Positions 31,259 to 40,632 of a DNA stretch of 64,000 nt are shown piece by piece (within the stretch, counting starts at the first letter, position 1; each line of letters begins with the position of its first letter). The position numbers and the translations under genes were made by a program. The notes under the pieces were generated by a model, which searched no databases, was not told where the DNA came from, and was given only the letters and a program-made list of their open reading frames with translations. This DNA comes from JAHIKV01 sp963733145 (GTDB lineage Bacteria > Planctomycetota > Planctomycetia > Pirellulales > Thermoguttaceae), in NCBI GenBank assembly GCA_963733145.1, contig CAVTCJ010000022.1:1-64000 (forward strand), read 5' to 3'.

Positions 31259-31266
31259 ATTTCGCG

Positions 31267-31430
31267 TAGCCGTTCAAGGGGCGGCAGGGGACTGGTCCAT
31301 TTTTCGGCGGGAAAACGTGATTTCACTGATAAACCGTGGGCCGAAAACATGGACCTGTCCCCCTCCCGCCGCCCCAGGGGGACAGTCCCATTTTCGCGGC
31401 GGCAAAGGTCATTCCCATCCCCGCGAAAAG
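31267..31430. repeat. Family A element, right end missing
   Basis: Left half as in 2817-3021 up to GGGGACAGTCCCATTTTCG, but the right arm is reduced to CCCCGCGAAAAG. It ends about 65 bases before the rpmG start, so it may affect the rpmG leader. Confidence 0.8.
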
Positions 31431-31494
31431 TTTGTACAATGTGCGTTTCGGTCCCGCGGGGGTCGTTTTGGCAGTTGGTTCGGAGAGCAAGCTC

Positions 31495-31659
31495 ATGGCG
31501 AAAAGCAAGAAAAAGGCCGAGACCGTGTTCCTCGTCTGCAAGGAAACGGGCGATTACAACTACACCCTGCGGCGGAAACCGGGCGGGGAAAAATTGACCC
31601 TGAAAAAATACTGCCCCAGGCTGCGAAAACATACCGAGCACACCGAAAAGAAGAAGTAG
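31495..31659 (+). CDS. rpmG: 50S ribosomal protein L33, with half of the zinc cysteines
   Basis: A 54-residue protein starting MAKSKKKAETVFLVC. The carboxy half LTLKKYCPRLRKHTEH is the diagnostic end of bL33. In zinc-binding L33 there are two CxxC pairs; here each keeps only the first cysteine (VCKET and YCPRL). The protein therefore appears to be an intermediate between C+ and C- forms. GGAGAG lies just ahead of the ATG at 31495. The family call rests on the KKYCPRxRKH signature and the length. Confidence 0.85.
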   Translation: MAKSKKKAETVFLVCKETGDYNYTLRRKPGGEKLTLKKYCPRLRKHTEHTEKKK

Positions 31660-31667
31660 GAAGAAGT

Positions 31668-31738
31668 AGTCAGTTTACAGTTGTCAGTTATCAGTAGTCA
31701 GCGAGGAGATAACTGACAACTGAAAACTGAAAAACCGA
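31668..31738. repeat. Inverted repeat of CAGTTNNCAGTTGTCAGTTATC type
   Basis: CAGTTGTCAGTTATCAG is followed by GATAACTGACAACTG and AAAACTGAAAA. It fills the gap between rpmG and recJ and could act as a hairpin between them. Confidence 0.7.
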
Positions 31739-31743
31739 CTATT

Positions 31744-33723
31744 ATGTCCAAACGCTGGCGAATCCACAGCCACGATCTGGCCCGCATCGAGGCCCTGCGG
31801 CACGATGCCGATATTCCGGCGGTAGTGGCGGAATTGCTCGTCTGCCGGGGCGTTACCGATCCGGCCGCCGCCAAAATCTTCCTCGAGCCGAAACTCACGG
31901 CCCTGCACGATCCCGAACTGCTGCCCGGCTGCACGCGGGCCGCGGGGCTAATCGCCGACGCCCTGGCCGGCAAACGACGGATCACCGTCTTCGGAGATTA
32001 TGACGTCGACGGCATCAGCGGCACGGCCATCCTGTGGCTGTGCTTGAAAATGCTGGGGGCCGAAGTCGGCTACTATGTCCCTCATCGCTCCGAGGAAGGC
32101 TACGGCCTGAACGCCGAGGCCATTCGCGCGCTCGCCGCCGAGGGGACCAAACTGCTGATTACGGTCGACTGCGGCATCGCCGGAGTAGCAGAGGCGGCGC
32201 TGGCCCGAGAGTTGGGGCTCGAACTGATTATCACCGACCACCACGAGCCCGGCCCCCGGCTGCCCGAGGCCGCGGCCATCGTGCATCCGAGATTGGAGGA
32301 GAGGGGACTGTCCCAATTTTCGCGGCAGGATGAATGTTGCTCGGCGGGCAGGGGACTGTCCCAATTTTCGCGGCCCAATGACTGTAGCGTGGGAGAAGAA
32401 CTTGAAGGCCGCGAAAATGGGAGTGTCCCCCTGGCGCCGCCGGAAGGGGACAGTCCCATTTTTGCTGCGCAAGAATCGGGACAGTCCCCCACGCAAAAAT
32501 CGGGACAGTCCCCTTATCCCTTCGGCGAACTGAGCGGATCGGGCGTGGCGCTGAAACTGGCCTGGGCGCTCTGCCAGCAGGCCAGCGGCGCGAAACGGGT
32601 CGCCCCGCGAATGAAGGATTTTCTCGTCCAGGCCGTCGGACTGGCCGCGCTGGGGACCGTGGCCGACGTCGTGCCGCTGGTCGACGAAAACCGCGTGCTG
32701 GTCCGGCACGGCATGGAAAGCCTTGCCGGCAAGCCAACTCCCGGTTTGACCGCCCTGATGAACGTGGCCAAAATCACCTCCAAAAGACACCACGACGGCA
32801 AAATGCGGGTCGACGCCGAGGACGTGGCCTTTCAACTCGCCCCGCGAATCAACGCCGCGGGAAGGCTCGGCCAGCCGCAATTGGCCGTCGAGTTGCTGAT
32901 CACCGATCGGCCGGATCGCGCCGAGGAACTGGCCCAATACATCGACGGCCTGAACGCCTCGCGGCGGACGATCGAGCGGAGCATCCAACTCGCGGCGGCG
33001 AAACAGGCCAAGGAACTATTCGATCCGGCCGAGGACGCCGCCCTGGTCCTGGCCGATCACGGTTGGCATCCGGGCGTGATCGGCATCGTGGCCGGCCGGC
33101 TGGCCGAGAAATATCATCGCCCGGTGGTGTTGATTTCCTGGGACAAGGCGGGCATTCGGCCGGGAATCGGCTCGGCACGCAGCATTCCGGGCTTCAATCT
33201 GCACGCCGCGCTGGCCGACTGCGGCGAATACCTCTTGACCCACGGCGGTCATGCCGCGGCGGCGGGCCTGAAGATCGAGGAGAGCCAACTGGCCGATTTC
33301 CGCGCCGCCTTCTGCGCCTTGGCCGACGACCGCATCCCCCATGATCAGCGCGAAGCGGAGATATTCATCGACGTCGAGGCCCCACTGAGCGCGTTCACCT
33401 TGGAGGCGGTGCGGCACGTCGAGCGGCTGGCCCCCTTCGGCCACGGCAACCATCGGCCGCTGCTTTGCGCCACCGGCGTGACGCTCGCCGGCCCGCCGAA
33501 ACCGCTGGGCAGCGGCGGCCATCATCTGGCCATGACTCTCTCGCAGTTCGACGTTTCGCTGCGGGCAGTGGCTTTCGGCGGCGGTGAATGGGCCGACGAA
33601 CTGGCCGCCGTCGACGGCCCCTTGGACGTGGCCTTTCGTCCGGTGATCAACCACTTCCACGGCCGCCAGAGCGTCGAGCTGCATCTGGTCGATTGGCGAC
33701 CGAACGGGACGGGTTTGCATTGA
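31744..33723 (+). CDS. recJ: Single-stranded-DNA exonuclease RecJ with a 71-codon repeat insertion
   Basis: RecJ degrades single-stranded DNA 5'-3' in recombination and repair. The 659-residue frame shows motif I (VFGDYDVDGISGTA), motif II (LLITVDCGI) and the DHH motif (LIITDHHEPGP). The DHHA1 half has GVALKLAWALCQQ, GTVADVVPLVDENR, HPGVIGIVAGRLAEKY and THGGHAAAAG. Between AAIVHPRLE and YPFGELSGSG, where other RecJ proteins have only a short loop, lie 71 extra codons (32301-32513). These are translation of six GGGACTGTCCC-type cores (GLSQFSRQDECCS, GDSPIFAAQESGQSP). The insertion has no stop and keeps frame, so a full protein is possible. It lies just after the DHH motif, near the active site. 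Confidence 0.93.
   Translation: MSKRWRIHSHDLARIEALRHDADIPAVVAELLVCRGVTDPAAAKIFLEPKLTALHDPELLPGCTRAAGLIADALAGKRRITVFGDYDVDGISGTAILWLCLKMLGAEVGYYVPHRSEEGYGLNAEAIRALAAEGTKLLITVDCGIAGVAEAALARELGLELIITDHHEPGPRLPEAAAIVHPRLEERGLSQFSRQDECCSAGRGLSQFSRPNDCSVGEELEGRENGSVPLAPPEGDSPIFAAQESGQSPTQKSGQSPYPFGELSGSGVALKLAWALCQQASGAKRVAPRMKDFLVQAVGLAALGTVADVVPLVDENRVLVRHGMESLAGKPTPGLTALMNVAKITSKRHHDGKMRVDAEDVAFQLAPRINAAGRLGQPQLAVELLITDRPDRAEELAQYIDGLNASRRTIERSIQLAAAKQAKELFDPAEDAALVLADHGWHPGVIGIVAGRLAEKYHRPVVLISWDKAGIRPGIGSARSIPGFNLHAALADCGEYLLTHGGHAAAAGLKIEESQLADFRAAFCALADDRIPHDQREAEIFIDVEAPLSAFTLEAVRHVERLAPFGHGNHRPLLCATGVTLAGPPKPLGSGGHHLAMTLSQFDVSLRAVAFGGGEWADELAAVDGPLDVAFRPVINHFHGRQSVELHLVDWRPNGTGLH
32301..32513. 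repeat. Compound family A element inside recJ (213 bp, 71 codons)
   Basis: Six copies of the GGGACAGTCCC / GGGACTGTCCC core, arranged as nested inverted arms with AATTTTCGCGGC and GCCGCGAAAATGGG. Length is an exact multiple of three and the recJ frame runs through. Confidence 0.92.
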
Positions 33724-33748
33724 ACACCGGAATGGGAATGCAATTTCC

Positions 33749-33814
33749 GTTTAGCGGCCGTCGGCACGACGGCCCTGGCGCCGCTTCAAGCCGCCGTGCC
33801 GGCGGCTGCTAAAC
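33749..33814. repeat. Family B hairpin
   Basis: GTTTAGCGGCCGTCGGCACG pairs with a degenerate right arm (GCCGTGCCGGCGGCTGCTAAAC). Between the convergent recJ and mlaD genes. Confidence 0.88.
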
Positions 33815-33852
33815 GAGGTTGCATTACTCTATTCTGACGAGCAATAACCCCG

Positions 33853-34971
33853 TTACTTGATCCCCACCCCCGGTTTGACGGCGTCGCGGACGATGACGCC
33901 GGGATGCCGGGCGATCTTGTCGGTAAAGACGCGGGCGTCGTCCACGATCGGCTGCAACTCGCGGCTCACTTCCTCGATGTTCTTCGCTGCCCGGCACAGC
34001 CGGTTATACAACGCCCTGTCGTTCAGCAACGCCCCGAGCGAGCCTTCTCCCCGGTCGATGCGGGCCATGATCGTCCGCATCAGCCTGGTGATCTCGCCGA
34101 TGTTGTCCATGGCGGCGGCGATCTGGTCGACCGGCGCCTCTTCGCCGGGCGCGGCGGGCTGGCTGAACTTCCGCAGCGTCCGCTCGGTCATCTCGATCGA
34201 CTCCACCATGCGCTCGATCGGGGTTCGATTGTCCGGCCCGGTCCGCGTGGTGAAGGCGTGCAGGCTTTCGTCGGCCGCCCGGAAGGTGCGGCTCATGTCG
34301 TCGAAGGTGTTAGGCAGTTTCTTCATCGCCTCGGCAAGTCTGTCTTGCGTCTCCTTGTCGCCGAGGATGGTCCTGACGGCCTTGAGCGACTCGGCGGCGT
34401 TTTCCATCACCTCGTCGATGCGTCCCTGTTGCTGGTCGAGAATGGTTTCCACCTTTTTGGCGGCCGATTTTAGTTGCACGCTGGCGTCGCGCAGCGCCAA
34501 ACCGGTCTCGTTCACGGTGTTGATGGGGCCCGCCAGAGCCCTTTTCAATCCGGTCGGATCGTCGGACACCTCGCCGGTCAGGACGGCGCCGGGCTTGATC
34601 AGCTCGCCCACGCCCGGTTTTCTCTCAGATGGCACGAAGGTCAGCGCCGTGTCGCCCAACAGGTCTCGGGTGATAAGACATTCTTCATTTTTATAGAGCT
34701 TCTTGTCCCCGTCGATGCGGGCAATCACCTTGACTTTCGAGTCCTCGTCGAACAGGTTGACGCTTTCCACGCGGCCGATGAGGATGCCGCTTTTTCGGAT
34801 CGGCGTCCCCTTGCTGACTCCGGGGGCATAAGTGAAGACGATTTCGACCGAATAGGTGCGGCCGGGCATCAGGTTCGGCAGCTTGCCGAACATCACCAGC
34901 AATATGGCGGTGATCAACAACATGGCCAGGAACATCACACCCACCCAGAATAGCTTCATGCGTTCTTCCAT
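33853..34971 (-). CDS. mlaD: MCE/MlaD-family substrate-binding protein of lipid ABC transporter
   Basis: A 372-residue inner-membrane-anchored protein: helix MKLFWVGVMFLAMLLITAILLVMF, then an MCE domain (about residues 36-115) with YSVEIVFTYAPGVSKGTPIRKSGI and IGRVESVNL. A long helical region follows, with coiled-coil-like segments (SAAKKVETILDQQQGRIDEVMENAAE). The hexameric MCE ring is expected to shuttle lipids across the periplasm. Start at 34971 is three bases after the mlaF stop, with the GGGAG of the mlaF end serving as its ribosome site. Confidence 0.85.
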   Translation of the reverse strand: MEERMKLFWVGVMFLAMLLITAILLVMFGKLPNLMPGRTYSVEIVFTYAPGVSKGTPIRKSGILIGRVESVNLFDEDSKVKVIARIDGDKKLYKNEECLITRDLLGDTALTFVPSERKPGVGELIKPGAVLTGEVSDDPTGLKRALAGPINTVNETGLALRDASVQLKSAAKKVETILDQQQGRIDEVMENAAESLKAVRTILGDKETQDRLAEAMKKLPNTFDDMSRTFRAADESLHAFTTRTGPDNRTPIERMVESIEMTERTLRKFSQPAAPGEEAPVDQIAAAMDNIGEITRLMRTIMARIDRGEGSLGALLNDRALYNRLCRAAKNIEEVSRELQPIVDDARVFTDKIARHPGVIVRDAVKPGVGIK

Positions 34972-34974
34972 CGC

Positions 34975-35806
34975 TCATCTCCCGTTGAGTTGCCGCATTT
35001 CCATCAAGCGTTCGCGGGCCTCGCCGCGAACGAATTGCGACACGCGGTTGTCGGCGGCCTGCTCAATCCGATCGGCCGCCCCGTCGTATAGAACCTGCGG
35101 TTCGTTGGCGCAAACGCGGCAGCGGATAGAGCATCACCACCCGGTCGGCGACCTTCCGCGCGGTCCGCATATCGTGCGTGACGACAATGCTGGTGACCGG
35201 ATGCTTTCGCCGGGTGCCGATAATCAACTCGTTGATTACGTCGCTCATGATCGGATCCAGGCCGGTGGTCGGTTCGTCGTAGAGCATGATTTCCGGCTCC
35301 AGGGCGAGGGCCCGGGCCAGACCGACCCGCTTCCTCATGCCGCCGGACAGTTCGGCGGGCTTCTTGCCCAGCACGTCTTCCGGCAATCCCACTTCGGCCA
35401 GCCGGGCGGAAACGATTTCGCGCACCTCCGCGGCGGGCTTACGGGTGTGTTGCCGCAGCGAAAAGCCGATGTTCTGGGCAATCGTCATGCTGTCGAACAG
35501 CGCCGCCTGTTGAAACAGGAAGCCGAAGCGGATCCGCTGCCGGGTCAGCTCCTTCTCGCCCAAGGCGGCGAGATTGCGGCCGTCGAAGTGGACCGCGCCC
35601 CGCGTCGGCCGCAACAGTCCGATAATCGTTTTCAGCAACACCGTCTTGCCGCAGCCGCTCTCGCCGATCACCGCCAGGGTCTCGCCGCGAGCGACCGTCA
35701 GGTCGATGTCGCGCAAGACCCGCAAGTTTCCGAAATCGACCCCCACTCCCTCCAGGCGAACCAAAGGGGGAGCGGAATCGGCGGCGTTGACTGCTGAAGC
35801 GACCAT
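34975..35806 (-). CDS. mlaF: MlaF-type ABC ATPase of the lipid transporter (frame interrupted near 3' end)
   Basis: ATP-binding subunit with Walker A (GESGCGKTVLLK), Q-loop (GFLFQQAALFDSMT), signature LSGGMRKRVGLARAL and Walker B (IMLYDEPTTGLDP). Near 35112 the frame changes: RVVMLYPLPRLR then continues as ANEPQVLYDGAADRIEQ to RLMEMRQLNGR and TGA at 34975. This is the usual carboxy end and requires restoring two bases (or deleting one C) in GCGCC. As read, an alternative end (QRTAGSIRRGGRSD) would stop at 35063. Adjacent to mlaE and mlaD in the order E-F-D. Confidence 0.87.
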
Positions 35807-35896
35807 GTTTTCATAAAGCCGCGACCGGTGGTCGCGATTCCCGATTCTTGAATGCGCGATACAGCTTCAGTTCAAACTGATCTTCAACACTTTGCC

Positions 35897-35962
35897 GTTT
35901 AGCGGCCGTCGGCACGACGGCCCAGGAGGCAGTGCAGGCCGTCGTGCCGACGGCCGCTAAAC
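35897..35962. repeat. Family B hairpin inside the mla operon
   Basis: GTTTAGCGGCCGTCGGCACG and a perfect reverse complement. Placed between mlaE and mlaF, where it could modulate expression of the downstream genes. Confidence 0.9.
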
Positions 35963-35983
35963 GGCGGTGTATGATAACATTCA

Positions 35984-36862
35984 CTAAAACAGCTTTGGCG
36001 CCTCCGGCCAGAACGAATAATAAATTCCGTCCAGGGCGATCCCCAACAGCAAGTCCAACAGGAGGATCATGACGAACGAATAGACGAACGCGGCGGTAGC
36101 GGCCCGGCCGACCCCCTCGGCGCCCGGCTCGCAGTTGAAACCGCGATAACAGGCGATAATGGCAATGGCGGCGCCGAAAAACAGACTCTTGAACACGCCT
36201 ACGAAGAGATCGTAGTTGCCCACGAAGTGGCGGGAGTTTTCCAGGTAATAATGGGCGTCGATGCCCAGCAGATGCACGGCATAAAAGAGGGCCCCGACCA
36301 CGCCCATGAAGTCGGCCATGATCGTCAGCGCCGGAATCAGCAACAAGCAGGCGAGGAACCGCGGCACCACGAGGTAGTGGATCGGATTCGCGCCCATGGT
36401 GACCAAGGCGTCGATCTGCTCGGTGACGCGCATGGTGCCGAGTTCGGCGGCCATGGCGCTGCCCACCCGTCCGGCCAGCATTGTGGCGGCCAGCACCGGT
36501 CCCAGTTCGCGGACCAACGACATATTGATCACCGCGCCCAGCTTGGCCTCCAGGTGCATGCTGCGAAACTGCACGTAACTCTGCACGACGAGGACCATTC
36601 CGATGAAGGTGCCGGTCAGCGCGATTACCGGCAGACTCATTACGCCGATCTGGTAGAAGTTCGGAATGATGGTCTCCCTGCGCGGCAGACGGCCGAAGAG
36701 CCACCCCGCCAGACGCAAGATAAACATGGCGACGTTGCCCAGGCCGGCGAGAGAGTCGAGCAATAACCCACCCAGGTCGGCGATCAATTCGACCGTCCCA
36801 TCCAGCAATCCGCCGGACGCGGATTCCGGTTGTCTGACGTAGGGAGTGGGATTGGATGCCAT
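35984..36862 (-). CDS. mlaE: MlaE-type permease of the lipid ABC transporter
   Basis: A 292-residue MlaE/TGD1-family membrane protein with the amphipathic start and about six helices. Family stretches visible include IGVMSLPVIALTGTFIGMVL, GRVGSAMAAELGTMRVTEQI (the coupling loop) and VVPRFLACLLLIPALTIMAD. Together with mlaF and mlaD it forms an importer or exporter of phospholipids for the outer membrane; direction of transport cannot be judged. First gene of the operon. Confidence 0.9.
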   Translation of the reverse strand: MASNPTPYVRQPESASGGLLDGTVELIADLGGLLLDSLAGLGNVAMFILRLAGWLFGRLPRRETIIPNFYQIGVMSLPVIALTGTFIGMVLVVQSYVQFRSMHLEAKLGAVINMSLVRELGPVLAATMLAGRVGSAMAAELGTMRVTEQIDALVTMGANPIHYLVVPRFLACLLLIPALTIMADFMGVVGALFYAVHLLGIDAHYYLENSRHFVGNYDLFVGVFKSLFFGAAIAIIACYRGFNCEPGAEGVGRAATAAFVYSFVMILLLDLLLGIALDGIYYSFWPEAPKLF

Positions 36863-36992
36863 CGGAAGTCACTTGGTTGGGGCGGCAGTTGTAAAGCCGT
36901 CCTCTGTTCTTGCGGCGTTTCCTGTGGGTGGCAATACAACTGCCACCACAACGATTATAAAATCATCAATCCGTTGATTTTGAGACGTAGTG

Positions 36993-37154
36993 TAGTGTCT
37001 CACGCAGATGGTTACTTATGCGGCGGAGGGTGCCACTGCTGGCTTGTCCAGCAGTGTTGACCGCTGTTGCACTTCCGCACTGCTGGACAAGCCAGCAGTG
37101 GCACCCAACTCCATTATTCTCAGCAAAATAAGACACCACATTTACGAGATACTA
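36993..37154. repeat. Complete family E element with TAGTGTCTC ends (162 bp)
   Basis: Ends TAGTGTCTC and GAGATACTA are imperfect inverted repeats. The core has GGTGCCACTGCTGGCTTGTC and its partner GACAAGCCAGCAGTGGCACC. The core alone is found in ccmF (16594-16671), and its outer half at 9833-9890. Confidence 0.82.
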
Positions 37155-37367
37155 CAGTAGGTCCATACCGCCCGCGCGGTTTGAGCCATCCCTCCTCATC
37201 TTTACTTCGTCGCCACGAGGTTGCGGCTTGAATGAACTATGCCGGCTGGCCGACTTTTGCTGGCTAGATAAGCTGGGCAAGAACCGAGACTATCCCCCTC
37301 CATCAGTTGTATTATGACCTATTTGCCCAACTTTCGTTCCAATCGGCTCCAATTCTAATTAAGATGT

Positions 37368-37492
37368 TAGCCCGGATTATTCGTAAATCTGCAAAAAGAG
37401 CGCCTCCGCGAGCGTCTAAAGTGTTAAGCGACATACATTTTGGACAACCCACGGAGGCGCATTTGTTTGCAGATTTACGAATAATCCGGGCT
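37368..37492. repeat. Family D arms with a different core, at the DUF1559 gene
   Basis: TAGCCCGGATTATTCGTAAA and TTTACGAATAATCCGGGCT are the D arms, but the core (GCGCCTCCGCGAGCGTC...GGAGGCGC) is unlike the other D copies. It replaces the 5' end of the following gene. Confidence 0.85.
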
Positions 37493-38405
37493 GTTGCTTC
37501 CGGCCGTGCAGGCGGCACGGGAAGCGGCCCGGCAAGTCCAGTGCCGCAATCACCTGAAAGAGATCGCCCTGGCCTGCCTCAACCACGAGGAACTCCACAA
37601 GATACTGCCGACCGCGGGCTGGGCGTATTGCTGGGCCGGCGAGCCGACCCTCGGATTCGGCCCTGAACGACCCGGCGGTTGGGCATACAACATTCTGCCC
37701 TACATGGAGCAGGAAGCGCTGCACGAATTGGGCGCCGGAACGCCCGGCGATCCGAACCGACCGGAAATGATCGTGCAAGCATCGACGCCGTTGTCGGTGA
37801 TGTACTGTCCCTCGCGCCGCCCGGCAATTGCCTACCCGTTTACCACCACCGCCGTCTACGTGAATGTGGCGAATTTCTCCACCATTGGCCGCACCGACTA
37901 CGCGGGCAACGGCGGCGATAGCCTCGACGGAGTGGCGGGGCACGGCTATGTCTCTTCGTTCGACTATGCCAAATCCTTGAGCCCGGCTCAATGGGCTGAC
38001 ATCAAAGGCGGCGCCAATCACAGCACGGGCATCTTCTTCTTGCGGAGCATCATTAGGCTCGCGGATATTACCGACGGGTTAAGCCACACCTATCTCGTCG
38101 GCGAAAAATACTGCGATCCCGACCACTACAACGACGGCACAACCAGTTGGGATGACCAGGGCTGGGATACGGGCTGGGATTGGGACACGGTGCGCTGGTG
38201 CCACAACGATGAATCCTACCGCCCCATGCAAGACCAAGCCGGCTCCGGGATGGGCCGCTCCTTCGGAAGCGCTCATTCCAACGGTTTTCACATGGCCTCT
38301 TGCGACGGTTCGGTGCAGATGATCGATTACTCGATCGATCTCAACACCCATCACTGCCTCGGCAGCCGCGCCGACGGTGTAGTAATCGACGGCAAACATT
38401 TCTAG
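37493..38405 (+). pseudogene. DUF1559 (prepilin-like, SBP_bac_10) protein, 5' end lost
   Basis: DUF1559 proteins, multiplied in planctomycetes, begin with a type IV pilin-like signal and helix ending in LLPAVQAAREAAR. Here the sequence begins exactly with LLPAVQAAREAAR after the repeat element, so the processing site and helix are missing. The remainder is well conserved: CRNHLKEIALACLNHEE, PTAGWAYCW, YCPSRRPA and the family end (SFGSAHSNGFHMASCDGSVQ). No upstream sequence resembling the lost part is found, so the element replaced it or the gene was truncated beforehand. Not expected to be processed as a pilin. Confidence 0.85.
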
Positions 38406-38445
38406 CATTGGCGCGAATCAACCGTCCGTCGCAAATCAATTGTCG

Positions 38446-38649
38446 GTAACCGTTCACGGGGCGACAGGGGACTGGTCCATTTTTCGGCGGGAGAACGTAA
38501 TTTCGTCGATAAACCGTGGGCCGAAAACATGGACCTGCCCCCTCCCGCCGCCCCAGGGGGACAGTCCCATTTTCGCGGCGGTAAAGCTAATTCACGAAGT
38601 TACGTCTCTCGCGCCGCGAAAATTGGGACAGTCCCCTGTGAACGGTTAC
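38446..38649. repeat. Family A palindromic element, long form (204 bp)
   Basis: GTAACCGTTCAC...GTGAACGGTTAC ends; closely matches 2817-3021. It stops directly before the IS66 remnant. Confidence 0.9.
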
Positions 38650-38659
38650 AATTGTCGTA

Positions 38660-39833
38660 TCCGGTCACGGAGGTAGAGGCAGGAGGGAGGGGAAGGGTTG
38701 GTCGGTGAAGTGGGCGATGATCGAATGGTAGATGAACTCGAAGGCAGAACGGCCTTGCTGAGCGCAGGTGGCCAGGATTGTCCAGATGCGTTCGCACCCG
38801 CGACGCCCGGCTTCAGCCCGCGTTCCTTGCGTGATCTTGCGGTCGATGGCGAGGAAGCGGATTTGACGCTCGGGGCCGTTGTTGGTCGGCTCGATGCCCG
38901 GCCTGTCCAGAAAAGTGAAACAGGCGGCGCCATGATCGCGGAACCGCTGGGCCATGTTTTGCGCTTCCTTTCGGGGCGGCGGTCGCCGGGCCACGGCCGA
39001 TACTTCGCCGCGCCTGTTGGCAATCGCACGCTGCCAGCGGGCCGCGGGCATCTGCCCGCGCCGATGCCACACGCGAAACAGGCGTACATGGGGATTGACG
39101 AGACGGGGCACCCCGAGCGCGGCCACGGCTTGTGGAACTGGTGTTTTCACGTCCCCGGCCAGGACTGCTTCACATGGTTTCACATCGACCGGCCTCTTGC
39201 AACTGTTCGTAGCAGGGCCCAAAGGCCAAAGTGGCTCTGCGCACCGTCTTCAGCACCTGTCCGTGGCTGATCGGCAAGCGAAAAACGTCGGCCGGAAATC
39301 TACGAATCGTCTCCACCGACATGTGGCAGGCCCCTTTCCGATAGGCCACCAGCGCCGTCAGTCGCGGACCGAGCAGCCCGGAGCGCCGCACTTCCGGCGG
39401 CAGTCGCGCAGCCAAGACTTGGCCCGTGAGAAGGTTTTTGTACAGCCGGGCGCGATGCTCGGTGACGAGGTAAGTCTTTTCGACCAGTTCGACCTGTTGC
39501 AGGATGTGAAAACGGTCGAGTGCCTTCCAGCCCGCCGGCTGTCTCCCACTCGTAGTCCCAAGTCTCGTCTACCTGCTCAGGCGGGAACGCCGGTCGCGTA
39601 TGCCGGGCATGTCCGGGTTGCCCGCCGGCGCGTCGTTTGCCGCGTCTTCCACCACTTGTCGGCTTTCGCGGCGGCTTGACAATGTCGCTCGACGGCGGTT
39701 TGGAGGAAGTGGTGGAGTTTTTGCTCAGGCAAGCGAGCTTGGCCTCCAATTCGACAATTCGCGCCTTCAGCGGCGCAACGGCTTCGGCCACCGCCTCCGC
39801 AATCATCCGATGTACTTCATCTTCTGTGAACAA
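38660..39833 (-). mobile_element. IS66-family transposase remnant, several frameshifts
   Basis: The start (MFTEDEVHRMIAEAV, helix ELEAKLACLSKNSTTSSKPPSSD, then RRAGGQPGHAR) is typical of IS66 TnpC. The middle part (ETIRRFPADVFRLPISHGQV) and the carboxy-terminal DDE part (GIEPTNNGPERQIRF, then AFEFIYHSIIAHFTD) lie in two other frames. At least two indels and a probable internal deletion separate them, so no functional transposase can be made. The IS66 accessory genes tnpA and tnpB are absent. Confidence 0.78.
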
Positions 39834-39910
39834 TCACGCCATGGCCCCTTCATAACCGATTCAGCCCCCTGGCGGCATACCATTTTTCCACAAAAACCGT
39901 GACTGGATAC

Positions 39911-40075
39911 CGAAATTCAAATGACGAATGAATGTCGAAGCCCGAATGACGAACGGCCATGCCCCATCGGGGGCCTTCGACATTTGAATTTCGTCATTCG
40001 TCATTCATTCGACATTTGAATTTCGTCATTCGTCATTCATTCGACATTTGAATTTCGTCATTCGTCATTTTCCCA
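39911..40075. repeat. Tandem and inverted repeats of TTCGTCATTCGTCATT
   Basis: A unit of about 32 bases (CATTTGAATTTCGTCATTCG...) is repeated nearly three times (about 39978-40070). An inverted copy (AATTCAAATGACGAATGAAT) lies at the left. Directly upstream of nrdR. Confidence 0.8.
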
Positions 40076-40142
40076 GCCCCCTTTCCCCTGCCGCCGCCTT
40101 GGTATACAGTACGGGTGACCCTTCCGCCGACCGAGACCGACC

Positions 40143-40610
40143 ATGAAATGCCCCTACTGCCTTGAAGACAACGATCGGGTGCTCGACTCGCGGGCCAGCC
40201 AAGACGGTTTCACCATCCGGCGGCGCCGCGAATGTCTGGGCTGCCGGCGGCGGTATACGACCTACGAACGGATCGAGGCCACGACCGTCAAAATCATCAA
40301 AAAGGACGGCTCCCGCGAGGCCTTCGACCACGCCAAGATGAAGCGGGGGCTGGAAAAGGCCTGCTGGAAACGCCCCGTCAGCGACGAACAAATCGAGGGC
40401 GTCATCGCCGCCGTGGAAAACGAGCTTGAAGCCGACTTCGAGTCGGAAGTCGAAAGCCGCTACGTCGGCGAATTGGTGATGAAGCAATTGGGCAAACTCG
40501 ACGAAGTGGCCTACGTCCGCTTCGCCAGCGTTTATCGGCAGTTCAAGGACGTGCGGGATTTCGTCGAGGAGTTGCGGTCGATGCTGGCGGCCTCGAAAAG
40601 AGGGGAGTGA
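40143..40610 (+). CDS. nrdR: Transcriptional repressor NrdR
   Basis: NrdR represses ribonucleotide reductase genes in response to the ATP/dATP state. The 155-residue protein has the zinc ribbon (MKCPYCLEDNDRVLDSR ... CLGCRRRYTTYERIE) and the ATP-cone domain (VKIIKKDGSREAFDHAKM), and ends with VAYVRFASVYRQFKDVRDF. Length and order match the family. Followed after 22 bases by a small membrane protein gene, so probably in one transcript. Confidence 0.95.
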   Translation: MKCPYCLEDNDRVLDSRASQDGFTIRRRRECLGCRRRYTTYERIEATTVKIIKKDGSREAFDHAKMKRGLEKACWKRPVSDEQIEGVIAAVENELEADFESEVESRYVGELVMKQLGKLDEVAYVRFASVYRQFKDVRDFVEELRSMLAASKRGE

Positions 40611-40632
40611 CCGCCGGCAACACCCCGAAACG

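Noticed and set aside
39911..40075. CRISPR-like array
   Set aside because: Units of about 32 bases follow one another without spacers and have an inverted copy; this is a plain tandem repeat and no cas gene is near.
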